DNA of 64,000 bases from Hyphomonas sp. (GCA_020638455.1 JACKIK010000002.1:372001-436000); one strand, 5' to 3'. Numbered from the stretch's first letter, positions 25,190-35,262 are shown. The notes: generated by a model not told the origin, from the sequence alone. Numbers and translations are program-made.

Positions 25190-25990
25190 TTACAGCCGGT
25201 CGGTGAGATGGCCCTGCCGCGTCCAGCGCAGGAAAGGCGGGCCCTTGCGAGAGTCCGGCGTTGCGAGCCGCTCTGCAATCTCGCCCAGCATGAAACGGGT
25301 GACGCTGGGCAGGTCGAGATCGAGGGCATCATCAAACGTAACCCATTGTAAATCCGAGAGTTCTGCGCCGTCGACGGGCGGGCGTTCGTCGATCAGGGCG
25401 TCTTCGGCCTCGGCCATGAAGAAGCGCGCGTCGAAGCGGCGGGGGCGGTAGGGCGGGGTGATGGCCCGGCCGATGAAGGTGAGCGGGCTGAGGTGCGGTG
25501 CGGCGTCCAGTTCGTGGAAGCGGGCCCAGCCCTTCGGGGCGTTGGATGGCATTTCGGCCGGGCGGGCGACCAGGAGGCCTGTCTCCTCAAAGGTCTCGCG
25601 GATGGCCGTGAGGGCGAAAGCGCGGGGCTGGCGGCGGGCCTGGATGCGCAGCTTGTCCTCCACCTCGGGCCTCAGTTCACACCAGGATACGGCACGGCTG
25701 TCCCCCGGGTCGACGCGGCCGCCGGGGAAGACGTATTTGTCCGGCATGAAGACATGCCCGCCCGACCGCTTGCCCAGCAGCACGCGGGGCCGGGAGGCGT
25801 CCCGGCGCACGAGAATCAGCGTTGCGGCGTCTTTCGGGCGGGGGGACGGCTGGTTCTTGAGGATGACGTCGTCATCGCCCTCCTTGTCGAACGCGGAGGT
25901 GATCATGCCGGGTTTGCTGGCGTGATCCTGCGTGACCGACGTGTCGGTACCCGTGATCCTGGAGGCGGCTGCGGTGACGCGCTGGGTCAT
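25190..25990 (-). CDS. NUDIX hydrolase
   Basis: A 266-residue protein with the Nudix box split by a long insert: GGRVDPGD comes first and AIRETFEETGLL, the catalytic REx2EExG helix, about 40 residues later. The variant resembles the CoA-pyrophosphatase/ADP-ribose group but the substrate cannot be assigned. An N-terminal extension of about 45 polar residues precedes the domain. Its ATG overlaps the rnr stop by four bases, matching the conserved rnr-NUDIX-rpmG order. Confidence 0.9.
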   Translation of the reverse strand: MTQRVTAAASRITGTDTSVTQDHASKPGMITSAFDKEGDDDVILKNQPSPRPKDAATLILVRRDASRPRVLLGKRSGGHVFMPDKYVFPGGRVDPGDSRAVSWCELRPEVEDKLRIQARRQPRAFALTAIRETFEETGLLVARPAEMPSNAPKGWARFHELDAAPHLSPLTFIGRAITPPYRPRRFDARFFMAEAEDALIDERPPVDGAELSDLQWVTFDDALDLDLPSVTRFMLGEIAERLATPDSRKGPPFLRWTRQGHLTDRL

Positions 25991-28257
25991 TTCCGGCTCC
26001 TCCTCTTATGCTTGGGCAGGGTCTTCTTGTTGAATTTGGGCTTGCCGCGGCGCGGAGGTCCACCCCTGCCGCGAGGTGAACGGCCCTCTGTGTCGAGCTT
26101 CTTCCGTGCCGCTGCGCGTCCCTTGGGAGCCGGTAACGGGTCGGAGAGCATCTCCAGCAGGAGGCCTCCCTGAAGGGGCGTTACCTCCTTCAACCGCACC
26201 CGCACCGTCTGTCCGAGCGCATAGGTCTTGCCGCTGCCGCGGGCGTAGATTTCCATCGCGGCTTCGTCGAGCACCCAGTAGTCGTCCGAGATGGAGGAGA
26301 TGGGGACGAAGCCGTCGGCGCCGGATCCGGCGAGCGCCACGAACAGGCCGGAGGCGGTCACGCCCATGATGCGGCCTTCAAATTCGGCGCCGACCCGGTC
26401 CGCCAGGAAGATGGCGAGGTAGCGATCCGTCGCTTCGCGCTCCGCCGCCATGGAGCGGCGTTCCGTCATGGTGATGTGCTCGGCGATCTCTTCGAGGCGC
26501 GCGGCATTTTCGTCGCCAAGGCCATCGGGCCCGAGCATCAGGGCGCGGATCAGGGCGCGGTGCACGATCAGGTCGGCATAACGCCGGATGGGTGAGGTGA
26601 AGTGGGCGTATTTGGCGAGGTTGAGGCCAAAGTGGCCGAGGTTCTCTTCCGAATAGATGGCCTGTGCCTGCGAGCGCAGCACCATCTGCGTCACCATCTG
26701 GTCGTAGTCGCCGCCGCGGATATCCTCCAGCAGCTTGTTGAATTTATGCGTCTGCGGACGTTCTCCGATGTGCCATTTGATATCGATGGTCTGCAGGAAC
26801 TCCGCAAAGGCGGCGATCTTCGCGTCGGTGGGCAAGTCGTGGATGCGGTAGACGAGCGGGCTTTTCTTCTCTTCCAGCGTTTCCGCCGCCGCGACGTTCG
26901 CCTGGATCATGAACTCCTCGATCAGGCGGTGCGCTTCCAGGCGTTCCTTGGCGATGATGCCCTGTATCTCGCCGCTCTCATCGAAGATGATACGGCGCTC
27001 GGGCAGGTCGAGGTCCAGCGGGCTGCGCTTGTCCCGCGCCTTGGCGAGGGCGGCATAGGCTCCCCAGAGCGGCTTCAGAACACTGTCCAGCAATTCGCCG
27101 GCCTTGCCGTCCGGCTTGCCGTCGATCGCGGCCTGAGCCTCCTCATAAGAAAGCTTGGCGGCTGACCGCATCATGCCGCGCAGGAAGCGATGCGTTCGCT
27201 TGGTGCCGGACTTGTCGAAGATCATTTCGACGGCCATGCAGCAACGATCTTCGCCCTCACGCAGGGAGCATTCATCGGCTGAAAGCTCGAAAGGGAGCAT
27301 CGGCACGACGCGATCCGGGAAATAGGTGGAGTTGCCGCGCTTCAGGGCTTCCTTGTCGAGGGCGGAGCCTTCGGTGACATAGGCGGCGACATCCGCGATG
27401 GCGACAATGACGCGCCAGCCATCGTCCAGCTGCTCCGCCCAGACGGCGTCGTCATGGTCGCGGGCATCGTGGGGGTCGATGGTGATGAGAGGAATATTGG
27501 TAAGGTCCTCGCGTGGCGCGGCCGCGGGGACCGCGTCGCGTGCCTGTTCGAGGGCGGCTTCCGGAAATTCCGTCGGAATGTCGTGCGCGTGGATGGCCAG
27601 CAGGCTGGCGGAACGCGGATCGGTGATGTGCCCGATGATTTCGGTGACGATTCCGAGATTGGGCCCGTATTGGCGGCGCGCCACGGGCTTCGGCTCCGCG
27701 ATGACGAGGTCGCCGTCCTGAGCGCCCTTGCGGTCCGCTTCCTGGATCAGGAATTCGCGCTTCTCCTTGCGGGAGGAAGGAACGACCTTGCCGCCGCGTG
27801 GGCCCTGCTCGTACAGGCCGACGATCCGGTCGGACAGGCGCTTTTCGAAGACCGTGATTGCGCGGGCCAGCCATTCGTCGTCATGCTCCGAAATCTTGCA
27901 GAGCGCGCGGTCGCCGATGCCGGGCGCTTTTGCCTTCGGCTTGCCGGAGGGGCCGGCATAGCGGATCTCCGGGCCGAAGAGGCCGCTGTCGCCGACGGAC
28001 TTGCCGATCAGTTCGCCGTCATCGTCCAGATGGGTGAATTCGACAACGCCGGTAGGTGGGGGCCGGTCAGCCTGTGCCCAGGCGCGCTTGCCGGTGCGCT
28101 CCAGCACGCCTTCCTCCTCCAGCTCCTTCAGGATCTGGCGCAGCGTGTTGCGCTCCTTGCCTTTCACGCGGAGGCCGCGGGCGATCTCCTGCTTGGTCGT
28201 GGCGTTGGGGTTGTCCCGGAGATAGTCGAGGACGGTCTGTCTGTCTGGAAAGCTCAT
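25987..28257 (-). CDS. rnr: Ribonuclease R
   Basis: A 756-residue 3'-to-5' exoribonuclease. It has an N-terminal winged-helix segment (about 1-60), cold-shock domains, the RNB catalytic centre with DPHDARDHDDAV near residue 260, an S1 RNA-binding domain (about 630-715) and a basic tail rich in Lys and Arg. It degrades structured RNA and takes part in rRNA quality control. I use the ATG at 28255-28257, nine bases inside the longest frame, because it has GGG upstream and gives the standard MSFPDRQTVLDYL start. It normally follows topA, as here. Confidence 0.96.
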   Translation of the reverse strand: MSFPDRQTVLDYLRDNPNATTKQEIARGLRVKGKERNTLRQILKELEEEGVLERTGKRAWAQADRPPPTGVVEFTHLDDDGELIGKSVGDSGLFGPEIRYAGPSGKPKAKAPGIGDRALCKISEHDDEWLARAITVFEKRLSDRIVGLYEQGPRGGKVVPSSRKEKREFLIQEADRKGAQDGDLVIAEPKPVARRQYGPNLGIVTEIIGHITDPRSASLLAIHAHDIPTEFPEAALEQARDAVPAAAPREDLTNIPLITIDPHDARDHDDAVWAEQLDDGWRVIVAIADVAAYVTEGSALDKEALKRGNSTYFPDRVVPMLPFELSADECSLREGEDRCCMAVEMIFDKSGTKRTHRFLRGMMRSAAKLSYEEAQAAIDGKPDGKAGELLDSVLKPLWGAYAALAKARDKRSPLDLDLPERRIIFDESGEIQGIIAKERLEAHRLIEEFMIQANVAAAETLEEKKSPLVYRIHDLPTDAKIAAFAEFLQTIDIKWHIGERPQTHKFNKLLEDIRGGDYDQMVTQMVLRSQAQAIYSEENLGHFGLNLAKYAHFTSPIRRYADLIVHRALIRALMLGPDGLGDENAARLEEIAEHITMTERRSMAAEREATDRYLAIFLADRVGAEFEGRIMGVTASGLFVALAGSGADGFVPISSISDDYWVLDEAAMEIYARGSGKTYALGQTVRVRLKEVTPLQGGLLLEMLSDPLPAPKGRAAARKKLDTEGRSPRGRGGPPRRGKPKFNKKTLPKHKRRSRK

Positions 28258-28311
28258 GGGGCCCATATAGGGCGATTTGCGCGGGATTGCGCGCGGGATT
28301 TGCCGTCAGAC

Positions 28312-28698
28312 CTAAAGGCCGCGGCCGATAGCCGGGAGTGGACTGGCCTGGGAGTCTGACGCGCCGGCGGGGGAAGGGCCCGTGGTCAGGATGCCGATGC
28401 CAACGACCACCAGCAGAAGCCCGACGATCTGGCGGGCGCCATAGCTTTCGGACAGCAGCCAGTAGGCCGCGAGCGAAGAGAACAGGATTTCCGCCGCAAT
28501 GATGATCACCACCGTCGTGCCGAATTCTGCAGATTTGAGGGCCTGGATCTCGATGAAAATGCCGACAAGGGCGAGGAGCGCGACGGTTCCGATCGAAATG
28601 ACGAGTGGGAGGTCGTGCGAATACTTCATCACCAGATTGGCGAGCATGAAGAAAAAGCCGGCGCTGAAGGCGAGGGCCACGCCGTTGGCGGTGATCAT
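28312..28698 (-). CDS. Small DMT/EamA-type membrane protein
   Basis: A 128-residue protein with four predicted membrane spans, half the size of a full EamA transporter and similar to small multidrug-resistance (EmrE-like) proteins that work as dimers. The start ATG at 28696-28698 has GGAG six bases upstream; the frame is open to 28875 but enters a basic stretch that is the antisense of topA. It lies between topA and rnr, where many alphaproteobacteria have another small membrane protein (DUF983). The substrate is unknown. Confidence 0.8.
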   Translation of the reverse strand: MITANGVALAFSAGFFFMLANLVMKYSHDLPLVISIGTVALLALVGIFIEIQALKSAEFGTTVVIIIAAEILFSSLAAYWLLSESYGARQIVGLLLVVVGIGILTTGPSPAGASDSQASPLPAIGRGL

Positions 28699-28801
28699 GG
28701 AGGTCTCCGTGCATTCTGCATGGGTCAGTGTGCACGGGGCGCCGACGCGGCGCATACCCAGAATTAGGGATGCGGATTGAAACAGGTCTCTGATTTCAGG
28801 G

Positions 28802-31339
28802 CTATTTCTTCTTCGCGGTGGCTTTCTTCTTTGCCGGAGCCTTCTTCTTCCCGCCACCTTTCTCCGCTTTCGCATTGATCAGCTCGATGGCCTGTTCGAG
28901 CGTCACGGTGTCCGGCGTCATGTCCTTGGGCAGGGTGGCGTTGGTCTTGCCGTGTTTCACGTAGGGGCCGTACCGGCCGTCGAAGACTTCGATGGGGCCG
29001 CCGTCCGGGTGGTCGCCGAGGGTCTTGAGGGCGGAGGCTGCGCCGCGCGCGGCGCCGCGGGCCTTCTTGTCGGCGATCAGGGCGACGGCACGGTTGAGGC
29101 CAATGTTGAAGACGTCGGACGGATCCTTGAGGTTCGCATAGGTCTTGCCATGCTGAACGTAAGGCCCGAAGCGGCCGAAATTGGCGTAAATCATCTCGCC
29201 ATCTTCCGGGTGCGGACCAACTTCACGCGGCAGGGAGAGGAGTTCCACGGCGCGGTCCAGCGTCATCGTCTCGGGCGTGTCGTTCTTGGTGAGAGAGGCG
29301 CGCTTCGGCTTCTCGCCCGCCGCCATTTCGACATAAGGCCCGAACCGGCCGGATTTCAGCCAGACCGTCTCGCCGGTATCCGGGTGGACGCCGAGTTCGT
29401 TGCCGTCCGGGTTGATGAAGCCGGCTTCACCGCCCTCGGTCGAGAACTGGCGGGTGTACTTGCACTCCGGATGGCGCGAGCAGCCGACGAAGGCGCCGTA
29501 CTTGCCGAGCTTCATGGAGAGTTCGCCTTCCTTGCAGACGGGGCAGAGGCGCGGATTTTCGATCGGGTTGCCGTCGGCATCGTGGTCCGGGAAAACGTGT
29601 GCGGCGAGGGCTTCGTTCAGGGCATCGAGCACCTGGGAGACGCGCAGATCCTTGGTCTGGTCGATATCGGCCACGAATTGCTTCCAGAACTCGTGCAGGA
29701 AGGCTTTCCAGTCGAGCTTGCCGTCGGAGATGATGTCGAGCTTTTCCTCAAGGTCTGCGGTGAAGTCGTATTCGACATAACGCTGGAAGAAATTCTCGAG
29801 GAAGGCTGTGACGAGACGGCCCTTGTCTTCCGGGATCAGCTGCTTCTTGTCGAGGCGGACATAGCCGCGATCCTCGAGGGTCGAGAGGGTCGAGGCATAG
29901 GTCGACGGGCGGCCGATGCCGAGTTCCTCAAGGCGCTTGACGAGGGAGGCTTCAGTGAAGCGCGGCGGCGGCGTGGTAAAATGCTGGTTCGCGTCGGCCT
30001 TCAGCAGGTCCGCATGCTGGCCCTCGGACATTTTCGGCAGCCGGCCTTCGGCATCGTCCTCGTCGTCGCCGGCGTCATGGCCTTCCGTGTAGAGCTTGAT
30101 GAAGCCGTCAAACACGACAACCTGGCCGGTGGCGCGCAGCACGGCACGCTTGTCCTTGGAGGTCAGGTCTATGGTCGTCCGTTCAAAGACGGCTGCTTCC
30201 ATCTGCGAGGCAACGGCGCGGCGCCAGACGAGGGTGTAGAGCTTTCGCAGGTCGTCATCGCCATTGTATTGCTCCGGGCGCAGATGGAAGTCTGTCGGGC
30301 GGATGGCTTCGTGCGCTTCCTGGGCGTTCTTGGCCTTGGACGAATAGCGCCGCGTCTTCTCGGGCAGATAGCGGGCGCCGTAGTTGGACTGGATCATGTC
30401 GCGCGCGGCGACGTAGGCCTCTTCGGCCATGTTGACGCCGTCCGTCCGCATGTAGGTGATGCGGCCTTCCTCATACAGCTTCTGGGCAGCCTGCATGGTG
30501 CGCTTGGCGGTGAAGCCGAGCTTGCGGGAGGCTTCCTGCTGCAGCGTGGAGGTGATGAAGGGCGGGGCGGGGTTGCGCTTGACGGGCTTTGCCTCGACGG
30601 AGGTGACCGAATAGCCGCCGACGCGCACAGCCTCGAGCGCCTTGTCTGCATCGCCCTGATTGCCGAGGGTGAATTTCTTCAGCGTCTCACCGTCGAGCGC
30701 GTGCAGGCGCGCCTGGAAGTCGGAGCCGTCGGGCGCGCGCAGGTCGGCCTCCACGCTCCAGTATTCCTGCGGCTTGAACATCTCGATCTCGTTCTCGCGG
30801 TCGCAGACGATGCGGAGCGCGACCGACTGGACGCGGCCGGCCGAACGGGAGCCCGGCAGCTTGCGCCAGAGAACGGGCGACAGGTTGAAGCCGACGAGGT
30901 AGTCCAGCGCCCGGCGGGCGAGATAGGCATCGACCAGCTCCGCATCGATGTCGCGCGGATGCTCCATTGCGGTGGTGACGGCGTTCTTCGTGATGGCGTT
31001 GAAGACGACACGCTCGACGGCGGTGTCCTTCTTCAGCGCGCGGCGCTTCTTCAGGGCCTCGATCAGGTGCCAGGAAATGGCCTCGCCTTCGCGGTCCGGG
31101 TCGGTCGCGAGGATGAGGGTGTCGGCGTCCTTGAGGGCGTTCGCGATGTCGGAGATCCGCTTGGCGGACTTCGAATCGGCCTCCCAGACCATGGCAAAAT
31201 CATTGTCGGGATCGACCGAGCCGTTCTTCGAGGGCAGGTCGCGGATATGGCCATAGGAGGCGAGGACCTTGTAGTCCTTGCCGAGGTATTTGTTGATGGT
31301 CTTGGCCTTGGCTGGCGACTCGACAACGACAAGTTTCAT
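28802..31339 (-). CDS. topA: DNA topoisomerase I
   Basis: An 845-residue type IA topoisomerase that relaxes negative supercoils. The toprim motifs are VVVESPAKAKTI at the start and DPDREGEAISWHL near residue 80; the active tyrosine is in ITYMRTDG near residue 297. The C terminus has one four-cysteine zinc finger (CPVCKEGE/CSRHPEC), several FGPYV-containing repeat domains and a Lys/Ala tail. In relatives dprA lies just upstream; here lptG does, with 68 bases between. Confidence 0.97.
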   Translation of the reverse strand: MKLVVVESPAKAKTINKYLGKDYKVLASYGHIRDLPSKNGSVDPDNDFAMVWEADSKSAKRISDIANALKDADTLILATDPDREGEAISWHLIEALKKRRALKKDTAVERVVFNAITKNAVTTAMEHPRDIDAELVDAYLARRALDYLVGFNLSPVLWRKLPGSRSAGRVQSVALRIVCDRENEIEMFKPQEYWSVEADLRAPDGSDFQARLHALDGETLKKFTLGNQGDADKALEAVRVGGYSVTSVEAKPVKRNPAPPFITSTLQQEASRKLGFTAKRTMQAAQKLYEEGRITYMRTDGVNMAEEAYVAARDMIQSNYGARYLPEKTRRYSSKAKNAQEAHEAIRPTDFHLRPEQYNGDDDLRKLYTLVWRRAVASQMEAAVFERTTIDLTSKDKRAVLRATGQVVVFDGFIKLYTEGHDAGDDEDDAEGRLPKMSEGQHADLLKADANQHFTTPPPRFTEASLVKRLEELGIGRPSTYASTLSTLEDRGYVRLDKKQLIPEDKGRLVTAFLENFFQRYVEYDFTADLEEKLDIISDGKLDWKAFLHEFWKQFVADIDQTKDLRVSQVLDALNEALAAHVFPDHDADGNPIENPRLCPVCKEGELSMKLGKYGAFVGCSRHPECKYTRQFSTEGGEAGFINPDGNELGVHPDTGETVWLKSGRFGPYVEMAAGEKPKRASLTKNDTPETMTLDRAVELLSLPREVGPHPEDGEMIYANFGRFGPYVQHGKTYANLKDPSDVFNIGLNRAVALIADKKARGAARGAASALKTLGDHPDGGPIEVFDGRYGPYVKHGKTNATLPKDMTPDTVTLEQAIELINAKAEKGGGKKKAPAKKKATAKKK

Positions 31340-31407
31340 GCAGGGTACCTCTTCAAGGGCGCGAGTGATGGCCGCGAGGCAGAGGCCATGTCAAGGCTGG
31401 ATAGACG

Positions 31408-32529
31408 TCAGCCATCCTCGCGATAGGCGATATAGGCGAGCGTGCAGAACAGCACGAACAGGGGCGGACTCCATGCTGCCACGACAGGTGGCGCCGCTCC
31501 GGTCGCCCCGAGGCTCGAGGAAAACTGCGTGAAGAAATACAGCCCGATGGCGGCCAGCGTGCCGATGGCAAGCAGCTGGGATGTGCCGCCCATGCGCTGA
31601 AGGCGCAGGCAGACCACGGCCCCGATCAGGGCCATGGCGACGAACAGGGCGGGCATGGCCATCAACTGGTGCCAGCGCATCCGGTAGCGCGACACATCGA
31701 GGCCCGCAGCGCGGGTCTGCTTGATGAATTCGGGCAGCTTCCAGAAGCCGATCGTGTTGGGCGAGGCGAACCGGTCGAGCAGCGTGGATGCGTCAAGACT
31801 GGACGGGATCGTCAGCGCAGGCTTGCGGTCCGGCGGCTGGTTGGGGACGTTCTCGACCACGTTTTCCAGCTGCCAGAAGCCATCGCGCAGCGTGGCGCGG
31901 TCCGCGTCAATCCGGCGGCTGAAGGCAAAGTCGCTGGTCGGCTGGCTGCCGGAATAAAGGCGCTCCTCCTCGATCATTTTGACGTCGCGGAGGACGACGC
32001 CGCCCTGTTCGACATGTTTCGCATGGATGACGATCTGGCTCGTATCGTCGCCCTGGCGCAGCCAGATGCCGGTGTTGGACACGGCCATGGCCTGGCGGTT
32101 GTGGTCGAGCAGGCCGGCGCGTGTGACCTCGAAGCTCTCGGACAGGCGCGCCGCGAAGGGATTGAGCAGCGTGGTCGCGAACAGGCCGATGATGAAGCCG
32201 AGCGCCATGACGGGCGCAAGGAAACGCCAGGCCGAAATGCCGCTGGCGCGGATGATCGACAGTTCAGAGCGCCGGTTGAGCCGGGTAAAGGCCATCATCG
32301 AGGCGATCAGGAGCGCGAATGGCAGCGTCTGCTCCATGATCTGCGGCAGTTTCATCAGCGACAGGCGGAGCGCGCCCAACAGGCTGAGGTTCACGTCGCC
32401 GCCCACTGTGCGCAGCTGCTCGACGACATCGATCATCAGGATGGCGACGAGCAGGATACCGAGTACAAGCACGAGTCCGGCGAGGCATTCGCGCAGGATG
32501 TAGAGCTGGATACGCGACACGAACGGCAT
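31408..32529 (-). CDS. lptG: LPS export permease LptG
   Basis: A 373-residue inner-membrane permease of the LptB2FG transporter that extracts LPS. It has three N-terminal spans, a periplasmic jelly-roll domain (about 115-270) and three C-terminal spans. The cytoplasmic loop RLNRRSELSIIRASG contacts LptB. It overlaps lptF by one base (TGATG). In relatives lptD follows; here topA does. Confidence 0.95.
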   Translation of the reverse strand: MPFVSRIQLYILRECLAGLVLVLGILLVAILMIDVVEQLRTVGGDVNLSLLGALRLSLMKLPQIMEQTLPFALLIASMMAFTRLNRRSELSIIRASGISAWRFLAPVMALGFIIGLFATTLLNPFAARLSESFEVTRAGLLDHNRQAMAVSNTGIWLRQGDDTSQIVIHAKHVEQGGVVLRDVKMIEEERLYSGSQPTSDFAFSRRIDADRATLRDGFWQLENVVENVPNQPPDRKPALTIPSSLDASTLLDRFASPNTIGFWKLPEFIKQTRAAGLDVSRYRMRWHQLMAMPALFVAMALIGAVVCLRLQRMGGTSQLLAIGTLAAIGLYFFTQFSSSLGATGAAPPVVAAWSPPLFVLFCTLAYIAYREDG

Positions 32530-33671
32530 CAGGCGCTCACCCCGCGGGGGCCGTGAAAGATATCCAGTGCGGGCCGCTCGATGCTGCCAAGGTGCCGGCC
32601 GCGGCCGAAATAGATGTAGCTGAGCACGACGGTCACACAGATGGGCAGGAGCCAGAGCAGGATATTCAGGGTGGGGTTGTCGGCAGCAGTAGACTGGAAG
32701 ACGAGCTGCAGGATCAGCACGGTAATCGCCGCCGCGGACGCGTAGGCGATGCGCTTGGCGTAACCCTTGCGGCTGAAATCACCACCAAGGACGGCCACGA
32801 CCGCGATCAGCGCCATGACGATGTTCAGGAGGGGCGCCGTCAGGCGCGTGTGCGCCTCTGCCAGCAAGGCGTCGGCATCCTTCAGTTCGAAATAGTTGGT
32901 GCGGTCGACGAAGAAGAGTTCGTAGAGATATTTGTCCGACGCCTTCAGCGCGAGTTCTGAATCTTCCTTCATGTACTCGCTGAGATCGAAGGGGTACTGC
33001 TCGAATTCGAGGATAGACAGCTGCTGGTTGTCGTCCAGCTGCATGCTGATGGCATTGCGGAGCAGGAGGGTGGGCTTGCCTTCCACCTGAACCAGGGCGG
33101 CGCTGCGGGCGAGGATATCCGTGGGGTGCGCCTCGTCCGTCATGTCGGAGATGAGCACGCCGCGAAGCTCACCGCCCACCTGTTCGCGGGCATAGAAGGT
33201 GAGGCGGTCGCCATTGGTGGTGAACTGTCCAGGCCGGATCAGCGCCGCGGCGAGATCCGCCCGGGCTTCGGCGACGGTCTCGCGCATGGCCCGCTGAGCC
33301 ATGGGCTGGACCCACAGATTCACGGCCAGGTGACCAATCACGCACAGGGCCGCGAGCCGCATGATGGGTGAGGCAATCTGCCAGCGGGTCATGCCGGCCG
33401 CCTGTGCCACGACGATCTCGCTGTCCTTGTGAATGCGGTTCAGCGACCAGACGGCGGCCACGAACAGGGCGAGCGGCGTGAGCAGGGCGATGACCTGCGG
33501 CGCGCCCAGCAGCACGATCCAGAAATAGGTTAGAGCGGACTGCCGGTTCTCGAGAATCAGGTCGGTCCGCGACAGGCCCTGTGCGAGCAAGGCAAGCATC
33601 GCCAGCCCCCCGACAATAATCAGGACGGCGCGCAGGACTTCATAGAACAGGTACGACTGTACTTTTGTCAT
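32529..33671 (-). CDS. lptF: LPS export permease LptF
   Basis: A 380-residue partner of LptG with the same three-span, jelly-roll, three-span architecture. Its coupling loop LNRIHKDSEIVVAQAAGM matches the LptB-contact region. It is divergent from pepA, with 121 bases between start codons holding both promoters. This pepA-lptF-lptG arrangement is standard in proteobacteria. Confidence 0.95.
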   Translation of the reverse strand: MTKVQSYLFYEVLRAVLIIVGGLAMLALLAQGLSRTDLILENRQSALTYFWIVLLGAPQVIALLTPLALFVAAVWSLNRIHKDSEIVVAQAAGMTRWQIASPIMRLAALCVIGHLAVNLWVQPMAQRAMRETVAEARADLAAALIRPGQFTTNGDRLTFYAREQVGGELRGVLISDMTDEAHPTDILARSAALVQVEGKPTLLLRNAISMQLDDNQQLSILEFEQYPFDLSEYMKEDSELALKASDKYLYELFFVDRTNYFELKDADALLAEAHTRLTAPLLNIVMALIAVVAVLGGDFSRKGYAKRIAYASAAAITVLILQLVFQSTAADNPTLNILLWLLPICVTVVLSYIYFGRGRHLGSIERPALDIFHGPRGVSA

Positions 33672-33792
33672 CGCGTCGCATTCGCCGGGCAGTGTGGCAG
33701 AAACTGGCAGTTGGCTGTCATTTTTTCCCTAGCTAACGAGTTGCGCTGGGCGCGTCGATGCTTAGTTTCCGTGCCAAACGGAGAATCCTCAC

Positions 33793-35259
33793 ATGAAAAT
33801 TACCTTCGCCGACTCCGCAAAAGCGGACATTGTAGCCTTCATAGTAGATGAAGACGGCGGGCTGCCCGAGGCGGCCAAGGCCCTGGACAAGGAAACGGAC
33901 GGTCTTTTGTCCGAAGCCCTGTCGGGCGGCCGCTTCACCGGCAAGAAGGACCAGCAGGCCCTGGTCGTGCTGCCGAAAGGCGCCGATTTCCGCCGCGCAG
34001 TGCTGATTGGCGGCGGCAAGCCGAAGAAGCGCGATGCCCGCGTTCTGGAGGGTCTGGGGGCCAATCTTGTGAAGTCAAATGCGGCCAGCGGGTTCAAGAC
34101 GCTGGCGATTCATGCCGATTCTGCAGAAGATGCGGCGCGTATTGCGGTCGGCGCGAAGCTCGCCGCCTATCGGTTCGACGACTATTTCACCAAGCTGAAA
34201 CCAGACCAGAAGCCCAGCCTGACGGGTGTTTCACTGGTCGTGGAAGACGTGAAGGCGGCCAAGGCAGCGTTTGCGCCCCTCAGCGCGGGGGCCGAGGGCA
34301 CGATCCTCGCCCGCAATCTCGTCAACATGCCGCCGAATGACCTCTATCCGGAAAGCTTTGCTGCGAAGATCAAGGAGCTTGAGGACCTCGGCGTCGAGGT
34401 CGAGGTGCTGGGCGAGAAGCAGATGGCGAAGCTCGGCATGCATGCGCTGCTGGGTGTTGGCCAGGGCTCTGCGCGTGACAGCCAGCTTGGCATCATGAAG
34501 TGGAACGGCGGCAAGGACGGCGAGGACCCGGTGATTCTTGTCGGCAAGGGCGTCTGCTTCGATACCGGTGGCATTTCGCTGAAGCCCGGCCCGCTGATGG
34601 AGGAAATGCGCGGCGACATGGGTGGCGCAGCCGCCGTGACCGGTACGATCCGGGCGCTCGCCGAGCGCAAAGCAAAGGTCAACGTGGTCGGCCTGATCGG
34701 CCTCGTCGAGAACATGCCGGACGGCGCGGCGCAGCGTCCGGGCGATATCGTGAAGTCCGCCTCCGGCCAGACGATCGAGATCCAGAACACCGACGCAGAG
34801 GGGCGCCTCGTCCTGTGCGACGTGCTCTGGTATGCGCAGGAGCACTTCAAGCCGAAGGCGATTGTCGACCTTGCGACGCTGACGGGCGCCATCGTGATTT
34901 CACTCGGCCACCACCATGCGGGCATGTTCACGGAGAGCGATGATCTTGCCGAGGAGCTGACCAAGGCCGGATTCACCGAAGGCGAACGCGTCTGGCGCCT
35001 GCCGCTCGGGCCGGAATATGACTCGCTGCTGAAGTCGAAATTTGCCGACATGCGCAATATCGGCGGGCGGGCAGCCGGATCGATCACGGCGGCGCAGTTC
35101 CTCAAGCGCTTCGTCAAGGACGGCGTGAAGTGGGCGCACCTCGACATTGCGGGCGTTGCCTGGGTGGAGGGCGAGAAGGTTGCGCTGGATGTCAGCTGGG
35201 CCTCCGGCTTCGGCCCGCGCCTTCTGGACCGCTGGATCGCGGACAATTACGAGGGATAA
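33793..35259 (+). CDS. pepA: Leucyl aminopeptidase
   Basis: A 488-residue M17 metallo-aminopeptidase. The two-zinc site is visible in GKGVCFDTGGISLKP and the NTDAEGRLVL signature; the N-terminal macro-like domain spans about 1-165. PepA works as a cytoplasmic hexamer releasing N-terminal residues, and in E. coli also binds DNA. It heads a pepA-holC pair (gap of three bases) and is divergent from lptF, both typical. Confidence 0.96.
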   Translation: MKITFADSAKADIVAFIVDEDGGLPEAAKALDKETDGLLSEALSGGRFTGKKDQQALVVLPKGADFRRAVLIGGGKPKKRDARVLEGLGANLVKSNAASGFKTLAIHADSAEDAARIAVGAKLAAYRFDDYFTKLKPDQKPSLTGVSLVVEDVKAAKAAFAPLSAGAEGTILARNLVNMPPNDLYPESFAAKIKELEDLGVEVEVLGEKQMAKLGMHALLGVGQGSARDSQLGIMKWNGGKDGEDPVILVGKGVCFDTGGISLKPGPLMEEMRGDMGGAAAVTGTIRALAERKAKVNVVGLIGLVENMPDGAAQRPGDIVKSASGQTIEIQNTDAEGRLVLCDVLWYAQEHFKPKAIVDLATLTGAIVISLGHHHAGMFTESDDLAEELTKAGFTEGERVWRLPLGPEYDSLLKSKFADMRNIGGRAAGSITAAQFLKRFVKDGVKWAHLDIAGVAWVEGEKVALDVSWASGFGPRLLDRWIADNYEG

Positions 35260-35262
35260 GAC

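Noticed and set aside
28952..31426. An 824-codon open frame antisense to topA
   Set aside because: The minus-strand topA has all its motifs in place; the plus-strand frame is a shadow with no recognisable motif or ribosome-binding site.
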